Of a stretch of 37,943 bases of DNA, positions 32,404 to 37,943 are shown piece after piece (position 1 is the first letter of the stretch; each line of letters begins with the position of its first letter). Below the pieces are notes generated by a model, which worked only from the letters and a program-made list of their open reading frames with translations, was not told where the DNA came from and made no database searches. A program made the position numbers and the translations under genes. Source of the stretch: Deltaproteobacteria bacterium (GTDB taxonomy: Bacteria; Myxococcota_A; Polyangia; Haliangiales; Haliangiaceae); the NCBI GenBank assembly GCA_025353585.1, contig JANXOM010000075.1, forward strand, positions 1 through 37,943, read 5' to 3'.

Positions 32404-34014
32404 ATGGGGAGCACGCGCGCCGCGCTCGTCGTCGCCACGCTCGCGACCCTGGCCGGGCTCGTCGCTCCCGGATCGGCCCACGCCGACGACAGCTACCGCG
32501 CCGTGATCGACCGCGCGGACCTCGAGCCGTCCGCGATCGGCGGCCTCCGGCTCCGCATCTATCTGTCGGCCGTGGCGATCCAGGGCCAGCTCCTCGACGT
32601 GACCGAGCCCAAGGCGATCAAGGCGATCGTGGGCGGCCAGGAGCTCAAGGCGCCGTACGCCGTCGGCGGCTATGGCGCGACCGGCGCGGACACCGCGATC
32701 GTCTTGGTCGTGCAGGCGACCGCCGCGTACGGCGACGTCCTGCCCGTCATCGAGGAGGCGCTCGGCAGCGAGCTCCTCGGCGTCCTCTCCGAAAAGACCA
32801 CGCAGATCGCGCTCCTGCCGTACGGCGACGCGATCGGCACCGGCAAGCTCACGGCGCTGCGGCCCGCCCGCGGGCGCCTCGCGCAGCTCCAGTCGGACGC
32901 GTCGACCGAAGATCCGGCGCTCCTCGAGACCGTGGAGCGCGCGCTGATCCTCCTCAAGAAGGAGAGGCTCGCGCGCGAAGGCGAGGGCAAGCCGCTGCGC
33001 GAGCTCGTCATCGTTATCGGCGATGGCCGCGATCGCTCCGGCGACCACGACCGCGTCGCGCGCGTCGGCAAGCGCGCCGCGAGCGAAGGCGTGCGCATTC
33101 ACACGGTCGGTTACTCGCCCACGGACACGCGGCGCCCGCTGCTCCTCCTCGGCGAATTGTCGAAGCGCTCGCTCGGCACGTTCCGCTGGGTCCGCGGCGC
33201 AAAGGCTGACTCGTGGACGGCCGCGTTGGACCAGCTGCGCGACGAGGTCATGCGCCAGGACGTCGTGACGTTCTTCCTGCCCGAGGACGCGGACGTCGCG
33301 GGCAAGAAGGTGAAGCTGCAGACGATCGGGCGCACCGAGACCACGTCGAACGAGATCCTGATCCCCAAGGAAGCCACGTGCGGCAGCGCCGCGTGCGACG
33401 GCGGCTACTGCGCCGCGAACCAGTGCGTCGTGCCCGCCGAGCGCACCGCGGGCGACGGCGTGCTCGGCTTGATCGTCAAGCTCGTCGGCGGCGCGGTCGC
33501 GCTCCTCGCGCTCCTCGTCGGCGTTGGCTACTTGCTCAGCAAGCGGGCCGCGAGCCGCGCCGCGCCGGGTGTCCCCGGATCGGTCGCGCCGGTCGCCGCG
33601 CAGAACGTCGTGGCGCCGGGCGCGTACGGCGTGCCGGCGCCGCCGGCGAAGGGCAAGAGCAAGCCCCCCGTGTCGCGGCCGCCCGAGGTCGCGCCCGCCC
33701 CCGCCGTCCTCGCGAACGGCAAGCCCGCGCCGGTGATGTTCATGCTCGGCGGCACGCGCGATGGCCAGCGCGTGCACCTCAAGCACGGCTTCACGATCGG
33801 CAAGGATCCCGCGTGCGACCTCGTCATCGACGACGGCTTCACCTCCGGCGTCCACGCGAAGATCGGGATGGACACCTTCGGCAACTGTCGCCTCTACGAC
33901 AACAACTCCACCAACGGCCTGTACGTCAACGGCGTGCGGGTCTCCGAGTACGCGCTGCAGCACGGCGTGTCCGTGAAGATCGGCGCGGCCGAGATGCGCT
34001 TCCTGGCACAATAG
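32404..34014 (+). CDS. VWA-transmembrane-FHA protein
   Basis: A 536-residue protein with a signal peptide (ending in GSAHA, residue 27), a von Willebrand A-like domain (about 95-290), a four-Cys segment (CGSAACDGGYCAANQC, 326-341), one membrane helix (about 353-378), a Pro/Ala linker and a C-terminal FHA domain (about 445-536: FTIGKDPACDLVIDDGFTSGVHAKI, NNSTNGLYVNG). The FHA domain would face the cytosol and bind phospho-Thr. The VWA domain lacks the usual DxSxS metal site (VQATAAY in its place) but keeps VIVIGDGRD. A GTG at 32386 is an alternative start. The amidase gene follows nine bases later, so the two are probably one operon. Confidence 0.86.
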   Translation: MGSTRAALVVATLATLAGLVAPGSAHADDSYRAVIDRADLEPSAIGGLRLRIYLSAVAIQGQLLDVTEPKAIKAIVGGQELKAPYAVGGYGATGADTAIVLVVQATAAYGDVLPVIEEALGSELLGVLSEKTTQIALLPYGDAIGTGKLTALRPARGRLAQLQSDASTEDPALLETVERALILLKKERLAREGEGKPLRELVIVIGDGRDRSGDHDRVARVGKRAASEGVRIHTVGYSPTDTRRPLLLLGELSKRSLGTFRWVRGAKADSWTAALDQLRDEVMRQDVVTFFLPEDADVAGKKVKLQTIGRTETTSNEILIPKEATCGSAACDGGYCAANQCVVPAERTAGDGVLGLIVKLVGGAVALLALLVGVGYLLSKRAASRAAPGVPGSVAPVAAQNVVAPGAYGVPAPPAKGKSKPPVSRPPEVAPAPAVLANGKPAPVMFMLGGTRDGQRVHLKHGFTIGKDPACDLVIDDGFTSGVHAKIGMDTFGNCRLYDNNSTNGLYVNGVRVSEYALQHGVSVKIGAAEMRFLAQ

Positions 34015-34023
34015 GACCACCCG

Positions 34024-36063
34024 ATGACCATCCGGTATCGCCCCTCTGGAAACCTGATCATCGCCGGTCAGTCGTTCCACACCGACGCGCCGATCGTGAA
34101 CTGGACGGAAGGGCCGAAGTGGGACGCGACGTCGGAGTACTGCATGCGGACGGAGAACGACGGCGATCCGCGCGCGAAGTGCACGCAGGATCCCCGCACG
34201 GGCAAGGACATCCCGTACGGCAAGCTCCCGCTCGGCCCGTACACGCAGCGCTACTCCACGCGCCCCGCCCTGCGCTCGAGCAAGTTCTCCGGCGGCATGC
34301 ACCCGTCGCTCGAGGCCACGCGCGCGGCCATCAAGCAGTTCGTCATCCACCACGACGGCTGCAACAGCGCCGACATGTGCTTCTCCGTGCTGCAGAACGA
34401 GCGCGGCCTCTCGGTGCACTTCCTCATCGACAACGACGGGACGATCTTCCAGACCATCGACCTCGCGCTGATGGCCTATCACGCGTCGGAATGGAACACG
34501 AACTCGATCGGGGTCGAGATGTGCAACCGCGGCGACGCGAAGAAGGAGCCGCACTACTACGACAGCGGGAAGTACGGCCCGAAGCGCGACATCGTCCCGT
34601 GCAAGATCAACGGGAACACGCTGCTCTCGTTCGCGTACACGCCCGCGCAGATGGACGCGCTGACGCGGCTGTCGCGCGCGCTCGTCCGGCTCCTGCCGAA
34701 CCTGCCCGCCGAGTATCCGCAGGCGAGCCCGGGCCAGCAGTCGTGGGGAACGCTGTCGCGCGCGTCGACGTTCTCGTTCAACGGGTACATCGGCCACTAC
34801 CACCTCTGGGATCAGAAGTGGGATCCGGGGCCGTTCGACTTCAAGAACTTCTGCAGCAAGCTGCGCGGCTCGTTCTGCTACCCGGTGTTCCCGCGGCCGC
34901 CGAAGAAGGGGGCGCTCGAGGACAAGCCGCTCGTCCCCGAGAAGGCCGACAACCTGCGCGACGACACGATCGAGCTCTACAAGGCGAACGAGGCGCGCGC
35001 CGATGGCGGCTTCTTCCCTGTCGGGCCGTGGGGCGAGGCGCGGCTGTGGCACGGCGGCGTCCACCTCGCGGGGACGGAAGGCGACGGCGTGTTCGCGCCG
35101 TTCGCCGGCCGCCTCGTCGCGGCCCGCATGGGCGCGAGCGGAACGAGCGTCGGCTCGGTCAACTTCGTGCTCCTCCGGCACGACATGACGCTCGGCCACT
35201 CGCGCGTGCAGTTCTACTCGCTCTACATGCACCTCGGCGACGAGCTGGGGGTGGCGCAGGCCGACAAGGCCGCGTGGATGACCAAGGACGGCAGCGGCTG
35301 GGCGAAGGCGGCGAAGGCCGGCGAGGTGGTGCTCCTCGACGAGCCGATCGAGGCCGGCATGCGGATCGGCCGCATGGGCAAGGCCGGCCCGGCCGACCTC
35401 GCGAGGGCGCAGCTGCACGTCGAGTTCTTCGCGTCGGCGGAGCTGTTCACCGACGTCACCGGCTCGCCGTGGCAGCTCATCGATGGCACGGCCGGGGGCC
35501 GCTTCTGCGACGCGCCCGAGATCAACACGATCATCGACACGAACCACGACGGGATGCTCTCGAAGCAGGAGCTCTCGCAGTTCTACGCGAGCGGCGGCGG
35601 CAACCAGCTCCACTACATGGTGACCCTGCACGTCTCGGAGTGGACGCCGGACCCGAGCTGGGCCGACGCCCTGCGCGTCCCGAAAGACTTCAAGAAGCTC
35701 AAGCCGGCAGAGATCGACCAGCTCGTCGCCGAGCAGATCACGCCGGGCCTGTGGTGGACGCCCGAGGTCGCCGCGCACTGCAAGCTGCCGACGGACGGCG
35801 TCGTCTACCACTATCACCCGGTCAGCTTCCTCGGCTGGTTCAACCAGCTGCTGCTCGACGCGGCGGCCGCGGCCGGCAACAACCCGCAGGCCGATGCCTC
35901 GCAGGCGACCGAGGTGCCGAAGGGCATCACGGACGACCTGGCCGACATCAACGGCACGTCGATGCGCTCGTCCGCGGATGGCGGCGGCGACCCGTGCAAC
36001 GGGCAGCTGACGCTGCAGGACATGGTGCGCGGGTTCGACGCGCCGGAGTGCGCCACGCCATGA
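34024..36063 (+). CDS. Amidase_2/M23-like protein with EF-hand
   Basis: A 679-residue multidomain protein without a visible signal peptide. Residues about 100-275 form an N-acetylmuramoyl-L-alanine amidase (Amidase_2): zinc residues in FVIHHDGCN (His109), GHYHLWDQKWDPGP (His258/260, Asp267), plus AYHASEWNTNSIGVEMCNRG. Residues about 335-475 resemble a LytM/M23 fold: LWHGGVHLAG (His343, but His347 where Asp is normal), YMHL (His403) and LHVEFF (His465). Residues 505-516 (DTNHDGMLSKQE) are a canonical EF-hand loop. The last 150 residues are not recognised. It follows the VWA-FHA gene and is ATGA-coupled to the Tat-type small gene. Secretion route is unknown. Confidence 0.86.
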   Translation: MTIRYRPSGNLIIAGQSFHTDAPIVNWTEGPKWDATSEYCMRTENDGDPRAKCTQDPRTGKDIPYGKLPLGPYTQRYSTRPALRSSKFSGGMHPSLEATRAAIKQFVIHHDGCNSADMCFSVLQNERGLSVHFLIDNDGTIFQTIDLALMAYHASEWNTNSIGVEMCNRGDAKKEPHYYDSGKYGPKRDIVPCKINGNTLLSFAYTPAQMDALTRLSRALVRLLPNLPAEYPQASPGQQSWGTLSRASTFSFNGYIGHYHLWDQKWDPGPFDFKNFCSKLRGSFCYPVFPRPPKKGALEDKPLVPEKADNLRDDTIELYKANEARADGGFFPVGPWGEARLWHGGVHLAGTEGDGVFAPFAGRLVAARMGASGTSVGSVNFVLLRHDMTLGHSRVQFYSLYMHLGDELGVAQADKAAWMTKDGSGWAKAAKAGEVVLLDEPIEAGMRIGRMGKAGPADLARAQLHVEFFASAELFTDVTGSPWQLIDGTAGGRFCDAPEINTIIDTNHDGMLSKQELSQFYASGGGNQLHYMVTLHVSEWTPDPSWADALRVPKDFKKLKPAEIDQLVAEQITPGLWWTPEVAAHCKLPTDGVVYHYHPVSFLGWFNQLLLDAAAAAGNNPQADASQATEVPKGITDDLADINGTSMRSSADGGGDPCNGQLTLQDMVRGFDAPECATP

Positions 36064-36224
36064 CCCGGCGCTCGTTCGTGGCGATGCTGGGCGCCGCCCT
36101 CGCCGCGGTCGCCGTGCGCGCGAAGCTCGGACCGGGCGCGGGCTGGCTCGCGGGCGCGCCGGAAGCGGAGGTCGCCGAGGCCCTGCCGGCGAGCCCGAAG
36201 ACGCGCTGGATCGGCCACTGCTGA
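36060..36224 (+). CDS. 54-residue Tat-signal small protein
   Basis: A short gene coupled by ATGA to the amidase stop. It encodes a 54-residue protein that begins MTRRSFVAMLGAALAAVAV, a twin-arginine signal with the RRSFVAML pattern and a hydrophobic core. Cleavage would leave a mature peptide of about 30 residues ending in RWIGHC with a C-terminal Cys. No family is recognised. It could be an exported partner or modulator of the amidase, or a leader-only relic. Coding is supported by the tight coupling and the intact Tat motif, not by homology. Confidence 0.6.
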   Translation: MTRRSFVAMLGAALAAVAVRAKLGPGAGWLAGAPEAEVAEALPASPKTRWIGHC

Positions 36225-36273
36225 TCCCGGCCGAGCCGGCGCCCGTGGAGCCAAATCGTGTAATGTGCGCGGC

Positions 36274-37311
36274 ATGTCGGTCCGCAGGCTGCTGTCGATC
36301 CTGAGCGTGTGTGTGATGGCGTCCGCGGCGGTCGCCGCGCCCAAGGCGCCCGCGCCAAAGAAAGGCGCGCCCGTCGCCCCGGCGAAGGACGCGACACCGA
36401 CGCCCCCGGCCCCGGCCGCCGGCAGCGCCGCGGCGGACTCGCCGGCGCCGCTGCCCGAGGAGCCGCCGCCGAAGGACATGAACGGCGTCGACGAGAACCC
36501 GGACCAGGCGAAGACCGTCGGCACCCCGGACACGACCGTGGTCGTTCCGCCGCCCACCACGCGCCCGTCCGGCTACCCGGTCGAGGAAGCGCTGCGCCCG
36601 ATCACGCTGCCGCAGAACATGTCGGAGCTGTCGATCAGCCCGCACGTCCAGTTCTCGCCCGTCCTCAGCTCGGACGCGCTGCGCGCCCGCTACGGCATCA
36701 CGCGCCAGGTCCAGCTCGGCCTGACGTACGTGTTCGCCGGCATCTACAACGACCCGCTCACCACGGACCACAAGCTCGGGCTCCACGGCGGCAAGGCCGT
36801 TGGCCTCGACGTCACGGTGCTGCTGGCGAACTGGATCGGCGTCAAGGTCGGCGTCCCGGTCTACGTCCAGCCGCTGGCGGTCGCGCTGACGATCGGCGTC
36901 CCGCTCAAGTTCATCTTCGGCGACAAGTTCGCGATCGGCGGCCTCGACGACCTGCTCAGCATCCGCCTGAACCGCTTCCCCCCGAGCTTCTACCAGGAGG
37001 CGTTCAACGCCCAGGGCGCCGCGGCCGACAAGAGCAACACGACGCAGTCGCGCGGCGACCTGCGCTTCTCGTTCTACGGCATCTACCAGCACCGGAAGAA
37101 CGTCGCGCTCATCGGCCGCATCGGCATCGACGAAGCGGACTTCTCGAGCAACGTGAACAACAACGGCTTCGGCGGCGTACAGACGTTCTTGCGCGGCGGC
37201 GTCGACTGGTCGCCCCGGCGCTGGTGTGACCTCGGCATCTCGATCGGCTTCGACGATCTGGCCCACGGCGGCACGTTCGGCCCGCAGGGCTACCTCGCGT
37301 TCCGGATCTGA
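36274..37311 (+). CDS. Beta-barrel-like outer-membrane protein
   Basis: A 345-residue protein with a signal peptide (MSVRRLLSILSVCVMASAAVA), then a Pro/Ala-rich linker to about residue 95, and a region with alternating hydrophobic stretches typical of an outer-membrane barrel (VQLGLTYVFAGIYND, GVKVGVPVYVQPLAVALTIGVPLKFIF, DLRFSFYGIYQHRKNVALIGRIGI, DLGISIGFDDL, GYLAFRI at the end). No named family is recognised. A GTG at 36265 is an alternative start. A terminator-like hairpin follows at once. Confidence 0.75.
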   Translation: MSVRRLLSILSVCVMASAAVAAPKAPAPKKGAPVAPAKDATPTPPAPAAGSAAADSPAPLPEEPPPKDMNGVDENPDQAKTVGTPDTTVVVPPPTTRPSGYPVEEALRPITLPQNMSELSISPHVQFSPVLSSDALRARYGITRQVQLGLTYVFAGIYNDPLTTDHKLGLHGGKAVGLDVTVLLANWIGVKVGVPVYVQPLAVALTIGVPLKFIFGDKFAIGGLDDLLSIRLNRFPPSFYQEAFNAQGAAADKSNTTQSRGDLRFSFYGIYQHRKNVALIGRIGIDEADFSSNVNNNGFGGVQTFLRGGVDWSPRRWCDLGISIGFDDLAHGGTFGPQGYLAFRI

Positions 37312-37329
37312 GCCCGCGTCTTCGCGGGC
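37312..37329 (+). terminator. Hairpin after the barrel-protein gene
   Basis: GCCCGCG (37312-37318), loop TCTT, CGCGGGC (37323-37329) is a perfect seven-base stem starting directly after the TGA. No T-run follows, as is common in very GC-rich genomes. Confidence 0.6.
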
Positions 37330-37381
37330 GATCTGCGCCGTCCAGGCGCTGCGGCGGAGCCGACAAGCCGATCGCCAGAGA

Positions 37382-37398
37382 CCGCGATTTATTCGCGG
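37382..37398 (-). terminator. Hairpin after the AgmX/PglI-like gene
   Basis: CCGCGA and TCGCGG form a perfect six-base stem around an A/T loop (37388-37392). It lies 10 bases beyond the stop of the - strand gene at 37409 and is a likely end of that transcript. With the hairpin at 37312 it separates two convergent genes. Confidence 0.5.
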
Positions 37399-37408
37399 GC
37401 TCCGAGCG

Positions 37409-37943
37409 CTACGGCGCGCCCGCGCCCGAGCCGTCGGATGGGCCGTCGCCGAAGAGCAACGGGTAGTTGACCTCGATGGACGCCCCGGTCGAGAGCGGCG
37501 GAAGCTCGAGCGTCTGGAGCGCCGCGCGCAGGCAGTCGTCGAGCTTCGTGGCGAGTGGGCCGCCCTCGTCATCGTCGTCGAGCTGCGAGGCGTCGACGAG
37601 GGTGCCGATGTCCGGATCGCCGGTCAGGGTGAGGTGGGCGACGATCGCGAGGTGGTCGGTGGTGCGCGTCGGCCGCGCGTCGACGTAGCAGTCGCCGAGG
37701 AACGGCAGCGCCTCGTGCATGGCGTCGCGGATCGTCTCCCGGTCGAGCGTGCTCGGCATGTCCGGGCCGACCGCGGCGGCGCCGCCGCCTCCGGTGTCAG
37801 CGCCGGCGGTCGCGGTGAGCCGGCCTCCGGCCCCCGTGGCGCTCGCGCGCCGCTCGCGCGCGGCGGTGATCAGCGAGAGCAGCTGCTGGCGCTCGGCGGC
37901 GCCAGCGAGCCGCCGGACACGGCGCGGCGGGCTGTCCGCGGGG
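37409..37943 (-). CDS. AgmX/PglI C-terminal domain-like protein (5' partial)
   Basis: The reading frame is open from the right window edge to the stop at 37409, so the start lies outside; an internal ATG at 37759 is not needed. Visible order: an Arg-rich helical part (RRVRRLAGAAERQQLLSLITAARERRAS), a Gly/Ala linker, then LDRETIRDAMHEALPFLGDCYVDA, which resembles the opening LxxxxIRxxIRxxLPxxxxCYE of the AgmX/PglI domain common in Myxococcota, then AIVAHLTLTGDPDIGTLVDAS, LDDCLRAALQTLELPPL and VNYPLLFGDG. In the family this domain is TonB-like and found in gliding or envelope proteins. Its function here is unknown. Confidence 0.75.
   Translation of the reverse strand, partial: PADSPPRRVRRLAGAAERQQLLSLITAARERRASATGAGGRLTATAGADTGGGGAAAVGPDMPSTLDRETIRDAMHEALPFLGDCYVDARPTRTTDHLAIVAHLTLTGDPDIGTLVDASQLDDDDEGGPLATKLDDCLRAALQTLELPPLSTGASIEVNYPLLFGDGPSDGSGAGAP

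Noticed and set aside
32389..37572. A 1,727-codon open frame on the - strand opposite the VWA-FHA, amidase and barrel genes
   Set aside because: Its translation is Arg/Ala/Asp/Glu-rich without domains and mirrors the codon bias of the + strand genes, which have clear families. It is a GC-bias shadow.

Overview
The window is about 38 kb of very GC-rich DNA, tightly packed with flagellar, flagellin-glycosylation and signalling genes. The flagellar gene set, HRDLSPSN-type Ser/Thr kinase, FHA-domain protein, AgmX/PglI-like protein and sigma-54 activator suggest a flagellated member of the Myxococcota or a related former deltaproteobacterial lineage. That placement is an inference from gene content, not from a marker gene. 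No rRNA, tRNA or CRISPR array was seen, and no stretch over 300 bases lacks a gene.

Region 1 (1-16193, + strand) is one long, mostly translationally coupled flagellar run. It holds flhF (5' end outside the window), flhG, fliA (sigma-28), flgF, flgG, flgA, flgH, flgI, a flgJ fused to an M23 peptidase, flgM, flgN, flgK, flgL, one short flagellin gene (fliC), fliD, fliS and a FliT-like gene. It continues into pseC, pseB and pseG of pseudaminic-acid synthesis. A sigma-28-like promoter and a hairpin sit before fliC.

Region 2 (16181-17316) is a RAYT/IS200-like Y1 transposase element. It lies exactly between two convergent operons and is bounded by mirrored pairs of a ~26-base repeat. The outer repeats supply the stop codons of pseG, of the transposase and of the facing MinD-like gene.

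Region 3 (17304-23667, - strand, read right to left) is an operon of fliL, pseI, pseH, a pseudaminic-acid-associated methylase, pseF, a Maf/DUF115 glycosyltransferase and a second MinD/FlhG-like ATPase. A strong sigma-54-like promoter lies directly before fliL. Regions 1 and 3 together encode the whole path PseB, PseC, PseH, PseG, PseI, PseF plus the likely transferase that decorates flagellin.

Region 4 (23816-28246) holds regulators: a receiver-histidine kinase protein, a very large inverted repeat, a sigma-54 activator without a receiver domain and with its own sigma-54-like promoter, and a cytosolic Ser/Thr kinase.

Region 5 (28306-37943) is mixed. It holds a GST-like protein, an isoaspartyl peptidase/asparaginase, a beta-propeller lipoprotein, a small membrane protein and a DUF1287 lipoprotein. 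A group of envelope genes follows: a VWA-TM-FHA protein, an amidase with an M23-like domain and an EF-hand, a 54-residue Tat-type small protein and a beta-barrel-like protein. The last gene is an AgmX/PglI-like protein cut by the window edge.
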